Source: JARBUG01 sp035628915 | GTDB taxonomy: Bacteria > Bacillota > Sulfobacillia > Symbiobacteriales > Symbiobacteriaceae | Assembly: GCA_035628915.1 (NCBI GenBank) | Contig: DASPIW010000009.1 | Span: 1-64,000, forward strand | Length of the DNA: 64,000 bases | Direction: 5' to 3' | Shown: piece by piece, positions 49,278-56,614 of the stretch | Numbering within the stretch: the first letter of the stretch is position 1 | Layout: every line of letters starts with the position of its first letter | Program-made: the position numbers and the translations under genes | Notes under the pieces: model-generated | The model's input: only the letters and a program-made list of their open reading frames with translations | Database searches by the model: none | Told to the model about the DNA's origin: nothing

Positions 49278-50885
49278 ATGAGAAAGAGCCTGTGGACCCG
49301 GATTGCGGTGGCCGGACTCGTGCTCGGGCTGCTCGCGGGATGCTCCGGATCAGGCAAACCTACCACTCCGGCTGAAACGCCCAAAGAGACCACCCCCGCT
49401 CCGGCGCCCGGCAAACCGGCAAAGACAGCCGCGGTAGCGGCCACCGCCGGCGATGCAATCGTGCTCGATCCGCACGACACCAACGACAACCTCTCGTATG
49501 GCATCGAGAACACCATGTATGAAGGCCTGGTCGGCTTCGACAAGGATATGAAAGTGACCCCTGTCCTGGCGGAAAGCTACAGGGCCATCGACGCGAAGAC
49601 CTTCGAGTTCAGGCTCCGCAAGGGTGTCAAATTCCACACCGGCGAGGATCTGAACGCTGCGGCGGTCAAGAAATCGTTCCTGCGGGTGGCCAACCCGGAG
49701 AATAAGCTGCGGCGCCTCAGCCTCTTCTCCAACATCGCCTCCGTCGACACACCGGATGAGTACACCGTAGTCTTCCATCTGAAAGAAGAGTTCGGCGCCA
49801 TGCTCTACAACTTCGCCCATCCCGCCGGCAAGGTGATTGCTCCCTCCGGCATCGACAAGGGCAAGGATGAGCTGGCCCGCAACCCAAAGTACGGCACCGG
49901 CCCCTTCATCTTCAAAGAGTGGGTCACCAACGACCACATCACCGTCACCAAGAACCCGAACTACTGGAACAAGGATGGCGCCGCCAAGGTCGAATCAATC
50001 ACCTTCCGGGCGATCGCCGAATCCGCTACCCGCGTCAACGGCCTGAAGGCGGGCGACATCGATTTCGTGCTGCCGGTGCCCTCGGTCGATGCGCAGGTGC
50101 TCAAGAACGATCCCAACGTCAAGATCGTCTCCGCACCGTCGATCTATGCCTTCTACATGGCGATGAACGTCACCAAGAAGCCGTTTGACGACAAGCGGGT
50201 CCGCGAGGCGCTCAACCTGGCCATCGACCGGCAGGCGATTCGCCAGGGCGTGCTCCGGGGCTTCGCGGAGCCCATGACATCGGTGCTGGCCGCGCAGGTG
50301 AAGTTCTACGTCAAGCAGGGCGATGAGATCAAGCGCGACGTGGCCAAGGCCAAGCAACTTCTGCAGGAAGCCGGCTACAAGGGCGAAGAGGTCGAGATCT
50401 GGCACGCCAATTCGACGGAACGCAAGGACCTGGCTGCGGCCATCGTCCAGCAGCTCTCTGAAGTCGGCTTCAAGGCCAAGTCCGTGCCGATGGACAACGC
50501 CGCCCTGTCGGCCAATCTCTGGACGCAGGACCGCAACAACAACAAGGTCCAGCTCTACCTTGGCGGCTGGTCCACTTCCACCGGCGATGCCGACTGGGCG
50601 ATCCGGCCTTTGCTGTACGGCAAGAGCGCCCCGCCTGCCTCCTATAACGTCGGTTTCTATGACAACGCCGCCGTCAACAAGCTGATCGAAGACGGCCTGA
50701 AGACCGCCGACGAAAGCGTGCGGGCCAAGGTCTACGCCGACCTGCAGAAGGAGATCTGGAACGACTTCCCGTGGGTCTTCCTCTATGTGCCGCACAACGT
50801 CTCCGGCATGGGGGCCAACGTCGACGGCGTCTTCGTCCAGGGCGACGGGATTGTCAACTACAACGGGATTTACTTTCTTAAGTAA
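49278..50885 (+). CDS. Oligopeptide/dipeptide ABC transporter substrate-binding lipoprotein
   Basis: SBP family 5 protein of 535 residues. The signal peptide ends in lipobox VLGLLAGCSGSG, followed by a Thr/Pro/Ala-rich linker. The fold begins at AVAATAGDAIVLDPHDTNDNLSYGIENTMYEGLVGFDKDMKVTPVLAESYRAID, with the family pattern FRLRKGVKFHTGEDLNAAAV and FDDKRVREALNLAIDRQAI. It resembles glutathione/dipeptide binding proteins (GsiB/DppA type). The ligand is not predictable. The permease genes follow after two hairpins that may attenuate transcription. Confidence 0.92.
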   Translation: MRKSLWTRIAVAGLVLGLLAGCSGSGKPTTPAETPKETTPAPAPGKPAKTAAVAATAGDAIVLDPHDTNDNLSYGIENTMYEGLVGFDKDMKVTPVLAESYRAIDAKTFEFRLRKGVKFHTGEDLNAAAVKKSFLRVANPENKLRRLSLFSNIASVDTPDEYTVVFHLKEEFGAMLYNFAHPAGKVIAPSGIDKGKDELARNPKYGTGPFIFKEWVTNDHITVTKNPNYWNKDGAAKVESITFRAIAESATRVNGLKAGDIDFVLPVPSVDAQVLKNDPNVKIVSAPSIYAFYMAMNVTKKPFDDKRVREALNLAIDRQAIRQGVLRGFAEPMTSVLAAQVKFYVKQGDEIKRDVAKAKQLLQEAGYKGEEVEIWHANSTERKDLAAAIVQQLSEVGFKAKSVPMDNAALSANLWTQDRNNNKVQLYLGGWSTSTGDADWAIRPLLYGKSAPPASYNVGFYDNAAVNKLIEDGLKTADESVRAKVYADLQKEIWNDFPWVFLYVPHNVSGMGANVDGVFVQGDGIVNYNGIYFLK

Positions 50886-50908
50886 GGGGAGGGCTCGCCC
50901 TCCCCTTA
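50883..50908 (+). terminator. Attenuator hairpin 1 after the binding protein gene
   Basis: TAAGGGGAGGGC / GCCCTCCCCTTA, a perfect 12-bp stem that includes the stop codon, with a two-base loop. Confidence 0.75.
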
Positions 50909-50930
50909 CATCCCCACCATTGGCGCGGCC

Positions 50931-50966
50931 GGATGCACGGGAGCGCTCCGCTACTCCCGTGCATCC
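50931..50966 (+). terminator. Attenuator hairpin 2 before the permease gene
   Basis: GGATGCACGGGAG / CTCCCGTGCATCC, a perfect 13-bp stem with a 10-base loop, followed by TTGATAG. With hairpin 1 it separates the binding-protein gene from the permease genes. Confidence 0.7.
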
Positions 50967-51041
50967 TTGATAGCCTCCTTCGAATCCTCCTGGCACCGCT
51001 CCCGGAGCGGGGCCATGCCCAACTGAGGGGTGATCGACCCG

Positions 51042-51962
51042 ATGTGGCGCTACATCGTCCGCAGGCTACTGCAGACCATTCCCATCCTCTTCGGCGTATC
51101 CATCCTGATCTTCCTGTTCGTGCGGATGATCCCCGGCGACCCCGCCCGGCTGCTGGCCGGGCCCCAGGCGACGCTGGAGGAGATCCAGGCGGTCCGGGAG
51201 GACCTGGGCCTCGACAAGCCACCCGTGACGCAGTACCTTGACTACTTCGGCAAGGCCCTGACCGGCAACTTCGGCAAATCCATGCGCACCCGGGTCCCCG
51301 TCACGGAAGAGATCGGCCTGCGCCTGATGCCGACGGTTTCACTCGCCGTAGTCAGCATGGTGATCGCCATCGCGATCGGCCTGTCGGCAGGCATCCTCTC
51401 CGCCGTGAAGCGCAACACCTGGATGGACTACCTCTCCATGACGGGCGCCCTCGCCGGGGTGTCGCTCCCCTCCTTCTGGCTGGCGCTGATGCTGATGTAC
51501 TTGCTCGCAGTCAAGTGGCGGCTGCTGCCCACCTTTGGCTACGGCTCGTGGAGGCATTTCGTGATGCCTGCGATCACCTTGGGGGTGGGGGCCGCGGCTG
51601 CCATCGCCCGGTTTACCCGCGCCGCCATGCTGGAGGTCCTCAGCCAGGACTACATCCGGACGGCCCGGGCCAAGGGCCTTCCGGAGCCGAAAGTCAACCT
51701 GCTGCATGCCCTGAAAAACGCCCTGATCCCCGTGGTGACCATCACCGGCCTGCAATTTGGCTTTCTGCTGGGCGGCACGGTGGTCGTGGAGAGCGTCTTC
51801 GCCTGGCCGGGTCTGGGCCGGCTGCTGGTCGACGTGGTCGAGAGCCGTGACTACCCGGTGATTCAGACCCTGATGCTCTTCTTCTCCCTCACCTTCGTCG
51901 TCATCAACCTGGCAGTCGATGTGCTCTACGCCGTCATCGACCCGAGGATCAGCTATGAATAG
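51042..51962 (+). CDS. Peptide ABC transporter permease, DppB type
   Basis: A 306-residue inner-membrane permease with six membrane segments. Typical features are WRYIVRRLLQTIPILFGVSILIFLFVRMIPGDPARLLAG at the N terminus and the EAA loop ARFTRAAMLEVLSQDYIRTARAKGLPEPKVNLLHALKNALIPVVT near residue 210. The C terminus is LNLAVDVLYAVIDPRISYE-like. The ATG at 51042 follows GAGGGGTGATC. It overlaps the dppC-type gene by eight bases. Confidence 0.93.
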   Translation: MWRYIVRRLLQTIPILFGVSILIFLFVRMIPGDPARLLAGPQATLEEIQAVREDLGLDKPPVTQYLDYFGKALTGNFGKSMRTRVPVTEEIGLRLMPTVSLAVVSMVIAIAIGLSAGILSAVKRNTWMDYLSMTGALAGVSLPSFWLALMLMYLLAVKWRLLPTFGYGSWRHFVMPAITLGVGAAAAIARFTRAAMLEVLSQDYIRTARAKGLPEPKVNLLHALKNALIPVVTITGLQFGFLLGGTVVVESVFAWPGLGRLLVDVVESRDYPVIQTLMLFFSLTFVVINLAVDVLYAVIDPRISYE

Positions 51963-52806
51963 AGCCGAACTATGGAAAGCCGTGCGCCCGTTTGTCAAGC
52001 GAACGCCCGCCGTTATCGGCGGCCTCATCGTGCTCCTTCTGGTTCTGGTCGCCATCTTCGGGCCGAATCTCGCCCCGAACGACCCGGCCAAGCAGTTCTA
52101 TGATCATATGCTGGAAGGCCCGAGCCGGCTCTATCTCCTGGGCACCGACCACCTGGGGCGCGATATTCTGAGCCGGCTCCTCCACGGTGCCCGCTCTTCG
52201 CTCATGGTCGCCCTGGCGGGCGTCCTGGTCGGCGCCGCCCTGGGCATCCCCCTGGGCCTGACGGCCGGCTGGTACGGCAAGTGGTGGGACACGGCCATCA
52301 TGCGGGTAATGGACGTGCTGCTGGCCTTCCCAGGCATTCTGCTCGCCATCGGCATCATCGCACTGCTGGGGCCGGGGCTGGGCAACGTCATGATCGCGAT
52401 CGCCGTCTTCGGCATCCCGCAATTCGCCCGGCTCGTCCGTGGCTCCACGCTCCAGGTCAAGACGCTCGACTACGTTCAGGGCGCCCAGGCCCAGGGCGCC
52501 GGCGACTTCCGCATCCTGGCGAGGCATATCCTGCCCAACGTGCTGGTGCCCATCGTGGTCATGACCACCCTCCGCACGGCCCAGGCGATTCTGATCGCCT
52601 CTTCCCTGAGCTTCCTGGGCCTGGGTGCCGTCCCGCCCGACCCCGAGTGGGGCGCCATGCTGGCCGACGGGCGGGCATACATCCAAACGTTCCCGCACAT
52701 CGCGATCTTCCCGGGCCTGGCGATCTTCCTGGTGGTGCTGGGCTTTAACCTCCTGGGCGACGGGCTGAACGACATGCTCGACCCGCGATTGCGCAGGAAT
52801 ATGTGA
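51955..52806 (+). CDS. Peptide ABC transporter permease, DppC type
   Basis: A 283-residue permease with six membrane segments. DppC hallmarks are RTPAVIGGLIVLLLVLVAIFGP, LLGTDHLGRDILSRLLHGARSSLMVALAGVLVGAALGIPLGL, and the EAA loop ARLVRGSTLQVKTLDYVQGAQAQGAGDFRILARHILPNVLVPIVV. It ends GDGLNDMLDPRLRRNM. The operon stops here; the usual two ATPase genes (DppD/DppF) do not follow. Confidence 0.93.
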   Translation: MNRAELWKAVRPFVKRTPAVIGGLIVLLLVLVAIFGPNLAPNDPAKQFYDHMLEGPSRLYLLGTDHLGRDILSRLLHGARSSLMVALAGVLVGAALGIPLGLTAGWYGKWWDTAIMRVMDVLLAFPGILLAIGIIALLGPGLGNVMIAIAVFGIPQFARLVRGSTLQVKTLDYVQGAQAQGAGDFRILARHILPNVLVPIVVMTTLRTAQAILIASSLSFLGLGAVPPDPEWGAMLADGRAYIQTFPHIAIFPGLAIFLVVLGFNLLGDGLNDMLDPRLRRNM

Positions 52807-53030
52807 TCGACGAGGACCGCGGGCGGCAGTATGCGCTGCCGCACCACGGTCGGAATCCGCGACCACACCACATTCCCACTTCCACTGCCGCGATTTCCGT
52901 GTCCCCTTCCGCGTCCTCCGTGGAAAAAATCCCGTTCCCATTCCCACATTCAAGACCCGAACTGCTACATATCTGGCCTCTTGCGGGAAACACCACCCTT
53001 GGAGCCTCCGTCACTTCACGGATGGCCTCA
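52807..53030. other. Intergenic region with repeat copy C
   Basis: About 220 bp between the peptide permease and the next transcription unit. Most of it is copy C of the dispersed repeat; the rest shows no gene. Confidence 0.6.
52869..52966 (-). repeat. Dispersed ~95-bp intergenic repeat, copy C
   Basis: Minus-strand copy, closest to copy A: it shares ATGTGGGAATGGGAACGG, CCACGGAGGACGCGGAAG and GACACGGAAATCGC, then ends GTGGAAGTGGGAATGTGG. It contains the complete consensus without the deletion seen in copy A. Confidence 0.88.
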
Positions 53031-53059
53031 TTGCCAGTCTACTGTGTAGTAGATATAAT
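53031..53059 (+). promoter_or_regulatory. Strong candidate sigma-A promoter
   Basis: TTGCCA (53031-53036), a 17-bp spacer and a perfect TATAAT (53054-53059), about 47 bp before the start of the first coiled-coil protein gene. Confidence 0.75.
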
Positions 53060-53105
53060 GGAGTATAAACATTCATACCAAAGAACTGCCCGGGAGGTGA
53101 CAGGC

Positions 53106-53573
53106 TTGCCGCTGCGCCATATGCCCTTTGGCATCCCGGAAAAGCTCCTGAAGCAAGAGCTCGTGCGCCGGCGCCATGCGCACGGGCGGAGCCTGTCGCC
53201 CCGCCGCCGTGAACTGCAGCGGCTCCGAAACGCCGCGGCCGACCTGAGCCAGTACCAATCGATGCTGGCAGCGGAAGCCGTGGTATTAGAAGATGAACAG
53301 CGCATGCTGCTGAGGGAGTTGGCGGAGATCGCGGGGAAGCCCTGGCAGCCGCTCTCCCCGGAGCCGGCAGAAGAGCCGGATCCCCTGGCGCCGCAGCGCC
53401 GCACCCTGCGGCACTATCGCTCCCTGCAGACGCAGCTGAGCGGCTCTGTTCTGTCGCTGATCGCTCCGTTTCTCGCCCCGGACCCGGCAACCCGGCCTGG
53501 GGATGAACGGAAGGAGGAAACAGCGTGGCCGAGTGGCTTGGCAGCAAGAGACTCAGGGTCCGGCGGACGATAG
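53106..53573 (+). CDS. Coiled-coil protein of unknown function
   Basis: A 155-residue, highly charged protein without a recognised domain. Residues about 20-85 are rich in Arg, Glu and Leu and predicted to form coiled coil (LSPRRRELQRLRNAAADLSQYQSMLAAEAVVLEDEQRMLLREL). The TTG at 53106 was chosen because CGGGAGGTGA lies directly upstream; an ATG at 53058 falls in the promoter -10 region. It overlaps the next coiled-coil gene by 49 bp in another frame, so the two proteins are probably made together and may interact. Confidence 0.6.
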   Translation: MPLRHMPFGIPEKLLKQELVRRRHAHGRSLSPRRRELQRLRNAAADLSQYQSMLAAEAVVLEDEQRMLLRELAEIAGKPWQPLSPEPAEEPDPLAPQRRTLRHYRSLQTQLSGSVLSLIAPFLAPDPATRPGDERKEETAWPSGLAARDSGSGGR

Positions 53574-54250
53574 CGCCGGACGGCTCCGCCCCGCCCACTT
53601 TGTCGCGCGCCCTGTGGGGCGTGGCCGCATCGGAGGTGCGCGGCGCCCTGGACCAGCAGGATCAGCTCCACGCCGGTGAAACGGCCGCCCTGGACCAGGA
53701 GATTGCAGCCGAGCGCAGCCGCATCGCCCAATTGTCCCTGGAAGTGGCCCGCCAGAAGCGGCGCCTCCAAGCGCTGCGCAACGTGGTGGAAGTGCTGCGG
53801 GGCAAGCTCGCCCACGAGCGGGCGGCCCGGGCCGTATTGGCCACCCGGCTGCTGGACCGGCAGGCGGATGAACAGAAAGCCGCAGGAAACCTGCGGCTGG
53901 AATCCGTGCGCCTGAGTGCGGACATCCGGCAGGAACACGAGGCGCTGCGCCAGCTTGTGGCAAGCCTCTATCGCTCCGTCGCCGGGCGCCACGGCGTTCC
54001 CGCAGGGCTGGACGTCCTTGCGGAGATTCCGTCCGCCGCGGCACGGCATGGCGCCAAACCAGCAGCACAGTGGCACCGTTTCCTGCTGGGCAAGAAGGCC
54101 GGCCGACTACTGCAGGCCGCCGACGGCCGGGTGATCCTGCAGGAGGGCGAGACCATCGGCCCCGACGAGTTGGAGGCCGCCGAACTCGAAGGGCTGCTCT
54201 TTGAACTGATTCTGACAGCCCGAATCGCCGAGCGTCTGCCCGAACTCTGA
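53525..54250 (+). CDS. Coiled-coil protein with a PRC-barrel-like C terminus
   Basis: A 241-residue protein. A long central coiled coil (about residues 40-150) is followed by a segment LLGKKAGRLLQAADGRVILQEGETIGPDELEAAELEGLLFELI. This has the spacing of a PRC-barrel (G-x-x-x-D-x-x-G-x-x-I-x-x-G-x-x-I-x-x-x-x-x-x-A). PRC-barrels take part in RNA processing and photosynthetic assembly; the role here is unknown. The GTG at 53525 follows GGAAGGAGGAAACAGC. The 49-bp overlap with the preceding gene suggests coupling. Confidence 0.6.
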   Translation: MAEWLGSKRLRVRRTIAPDGSAPPTLSRALWGVAASEVRGALDQQDQLHAGETAALDQEIAAERSRIAQLSLEVARQKRRLQALRNVVEVLRGKLAHERAARAVLATRLLDRQADEQKAAGNLRLESVRLSADIRQEHEALRQLVASLYRSVAGRHGVPAGLDVLAEIPSAAARHGAKPAAQWHRFLLGKKAGRLLQAADGRVILQEGETIGPDELEAAELEGLLFELILTARIAERLPEL

Positions 54251-54279
54251 TCGCTGCGCCGACAGTGCAGCAGTAACCC

Positions 54280-54528
54280 GTGTGGCGGGAGGTCTTCTCC
54301 CGGCTCGACCCGCAGCTGCGATTCTTGCGCAGCTATGAAGAGATCAGGCCATACGCAGATCACTGCCTCGAACGCATCGTGCGCGTGGCCTTTGAAGAGA
54401 TAATGCGGCTGGCCGTTGCAGAAGCCAGGGCATCCCTGCGGAAAGGCAACAAGGGCTACGGCGCTGTCGTCGCGATGGGGAGCCGGATCATCGGCAGGGC
54501 CCACGACACGGCGGTGACGGAGCACTGA
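54280..54528 (+). pseudogene. Truncated nucleoside/tRNA deaminase-like fragment
   Basis: An 82-residue ORF. The second half (IMRLAVAEARASLRKGNKGYGAVVAMGSRIIGRAHDTAVTEH) matches the start of cytidine/deoxycytidylate-type zinc deaminases. It ends exactly where the DPTAHAE zinc-binding and catalytic motif should begin, so the active site is missing. The N-terminal 50 residues are extra. No ribosome binding site precedes the GTG. The remnant lies between the coiled-coil pair and argS, consistent with a deletion; a function as a short protein cannot be excluded. Confidence 0.6.
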
Positions 54529-54557
54529 AGTCATCGGCAACGTCCTGGGAGACAAGT

Positions 54558-54581
54558 GCCGGTCTCTCGATATCGACCGGC
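54558..54581 (-). terminator. Terminator of argS
   Basis: GCCGGTC / GACCGGC with a ten-base loop, six bases after the argS stop, followed by ACTTGTCT on the minus strand. Confidence 0.55.
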
Positions 54582-54587
54582 GACGAA

Positions 54588-56285
54588 TCACATCTGCTCC
54601 GGAGCCTCAATGCCAAGCAATCCGAGCCCGATGTGCAGGGTGTTGGCCGTCGCCTTAACGAGTGCGAGCCGGGCCCGCCGCACGTCGGGCTCCGCCTTCA
54701 GGATTGGCCGGTCGTGGTAGAAACGGTTGAAGGCCTGGGCCACATCGAGCAGGTACTGGGCGACGGCCGAGGGCTCCATCTGCTCCTCGGCCCGTGCCAC
54801 GGCCTCAGGGAAACGGCCAAGCTCCCGCAGCACCGCCCACTCCTGCTCCTCGGCGTAGACAGGCGACACGGACGGCGTGAGAGCGCCCCCTGCGTCCCGG
54901 AGCAGCTTGCCGGCCCGGGCGCAGGTGTATTGCAGGTAGGCCCCCGTCTGGCCCGCGAAACTGAGCGCCTCCTCCCACCGAAAATCAATATCGGAAATGC
55001 GGTTCTGCCGCAGGTCGTTGAAGATGACCGCCCCCACCCCAACCGAGCGGGCGACCTGCTCCCGGTCCGGCAGAGACGGATTCTTCTCGGCGATGATCTC
55101 CCGGGCCAGATCGATCGAGCGATTCAGCAAATCTTCCAGGTAGATCACGTCGCCGGACCGGGTGCGAAGCCGCCTGCCTTCTACCCGCAGCACTCCGAAT
55201 CCAACGTGGCGGCATTGCTCAGCCCAGGCATGGCCTGCCTTCGTCAGCACGGCGAAGACCTGCCGGAAATGGACCGACTGCCCCTGATCGACCACGTAGA
55301 GCATCCGGTCAGCCCTGTACTGCTGCCTGCGCCACTCCGCTGCCGCAAGATCGCGTGTCGCGTAGATTGAGGCGCCATCTTCCTTGATAATCAGGCACGG
55401 GGGCAAGTCATACTCCGCAAGGGGCACGACCTGCGCCCCCTGGCTTTCGGTCAGCAGCCCTTTGGCCCTCAGCTCTGCAATCACAACCGGCATCTGCTCC
55501 TCATAGGCGCTCTCGCCCGTGAACGCATCGAAGTGAACCTGCAGCAGGTCGTAGATCCGACTCACTTCCTTAATGCTTTCGTCGACGATGAAGCGCCAGA
55601 GTGCCCGAATGGCGGGGTCGCCGTCCTCCAGCCGCTTGAAGTAGGTGCGGGCCTCCGCTTCCAGTTCGGGCTGCTCCTTCAACCGGTCGGTGAACAATTG
55701 GTATAGGGCCAGCAGCTCATCAATCGGATTGGAGCGCACACGCTCGGGGTTGCCCCAACGGAAGTAGGCGGCCATCAGCTTGCCAAACTGTGTCCCCCAG
55801 TCGCCGAGGTGGTTGATGCCGACCGCGCACCAGCCCTGGTGGCGGTAAATCTTTATCAGGCTGTTGCCGATGACGGTCGACCGGAGGTGCCCCAGGTGCA
55901 TCGGCTTGGCGATATTCGGCGAAGAGAAATCGATGACGACGGTGCGCCCGGCGCCGCTGCCGCTGCTGCCCCAGTGCTCTGCGTGGGCACGCTCAATCAG
56001 TGCCGCCCCGGCAAATGGGCGGTCGAGAAAGAGATTCAGGTAGGGCCCATCGGCCCGCACATCTGCAAGCGGGGCGGTAAGCCCGGCGCTGCGCAGCGAG
56101 GCCGCCAAATTGGCAGCGATGGCGGAAGGCGCCTTTCGAAGGCCCTTCGCGAGCGAAAAGCACGGGAAGGCGATATCGCCCATCGCGGCGTTAGGCGGCG
56201 GCACCAGACTGTTACTGATCGCTTCGGCATCCAGGGGAAGGTGAGCCGCCACAATCGCGGCCACCTCCGGGTAGAAGACGTGCAC
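54588..56285 (-). CDS. argS: Arginyl-tRNA synthetase
   Basis: Class I synthetase of 565 residues charging tRNA-Arg. The N-terminal Add1 domain (about 1-110) recognises the tRNA. The HIGH-type motif is in DFSSPNIAKPMHLGHLRSTVIGNSL. The KMSKS position carries the degenerate EGRRLRTRSGDVIYLEDLL usual in ArgRS. The C-terminal anticodon-binding DALR domain includes the block AQAFNRFYHDRPILKAEPDVRRARLALVKATANTLHIGLGLLGIEAPEQM. The GTG start follows GAGGGGATC. Expression is probably controlled by the T-box leader upstream. Confidence 0.96.
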   Translation of the reverse strand: MHVFYPEVAAIVAAHLPLDAEAISNSLVPPPNAAMGDIAFPCFSLAKGLRKAPSAIAANLAASLRSAGLTAPLADVRADGPYLNLFLDRPFAGAALIERAHAEHWGSSGSGAGRTVVIDFSSPNIAKPMHLGHLRSTVIGNSLIKIYRHQGWCAVGINHLGDWGTQFGKLMAAYFRWGNPERVRSNPIDELLALYQLFTDRLKEQPELEAEARTYFKRLEDGDPAIRALWRFIVDESIKEVSRIYDLLQVHFDAFTGESAYEEQMPVVIAELRAKGLLTESQGAQVVPLAEYDLPPCLIIKEDGASIYATRDLAAAEWRRQQYRADRMLYVVDQGQSVHFRQVFAVLTKAGHAWAEQCRHVGFGVLRVEGRRLRTRSGDVIYLEDLLNRSIDLAREIIAEKNPSLPDREQVARSVGVGAVIFNDLRQNRISDIDFRWEEALSFAGQTGAYLQYTCARAGKLLRDAGGALTPSVSPVYAEEQEWAVLRELGRFPEAVARAEEQMEPSAVAQYLLDVAQAFNRFYHDRPILKAEPDVRRARLALVKATANTLHIGLGLLGIEAPEQM

Positions 56286-56310
56286 ACTGATCCCCTCCAG
56301 TCAGCCTGCA

Positions 56311-56560
56311 GATAACAAAACGCCCGCCACTCCGACCAGTTGTCGAAGAGGCGGGCGTCTCCCGCGGTGCCACTCTTGTTGCCCCGTATACAGGGCCGCT
56401 CCAGCCGCTGTAGTGGGCGGAACCCATCGCATCCTACGCAGCCCTGACGGGCCTTCAGACCGGACCTCAGGGGTGCGCTTCCCTGCGGCGCCCGCGCCCG
56501 GCTCTCACCAGCCCCGGACTCGCTTGCCGGCTCCGCCGCAGGTACTCTCCCCGTCATCGG
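56311..56560 (-). promoter_or_regulatory. T-box riboswitch leader of argS
   Basis: On the minus strand, stem I opens with GATGACGGGGAGAGTAC near 56555-56539 (T-box consensus GAUGACGGGGAxAGUA). A T-box sequence AACAAGAGTGGCACCGCGGG follows at 56380-56361. A terminator ends the leader: ACGCCCGCC / GGCGGGCGT followed by TTTTGTT (56358-56316). AAGCGCACC in the stem I region could present CGC, an Arg codon, as specifier. Uncharged tRNA-Arg would pair with the T-box and favour the antiterminator. Confidence 0.9.
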
Positions 56561-56577
56561 CCGAAATATTGCCCCTA

Positions 56578-56607
56578 ATCATACAACGGCACCACGGCCC
56601 CTGTCAA
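56578..56607 (-). promoter_or_regulatory. argS promoter
   Basis: A consensus TTGACA (56607-56602), an 18-bp spacer and TATGAT (56583-56578) lie immediately upstream of the T-box leader. Confidence 0.8.
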
Positions 56608-56614
56608 GACACCG

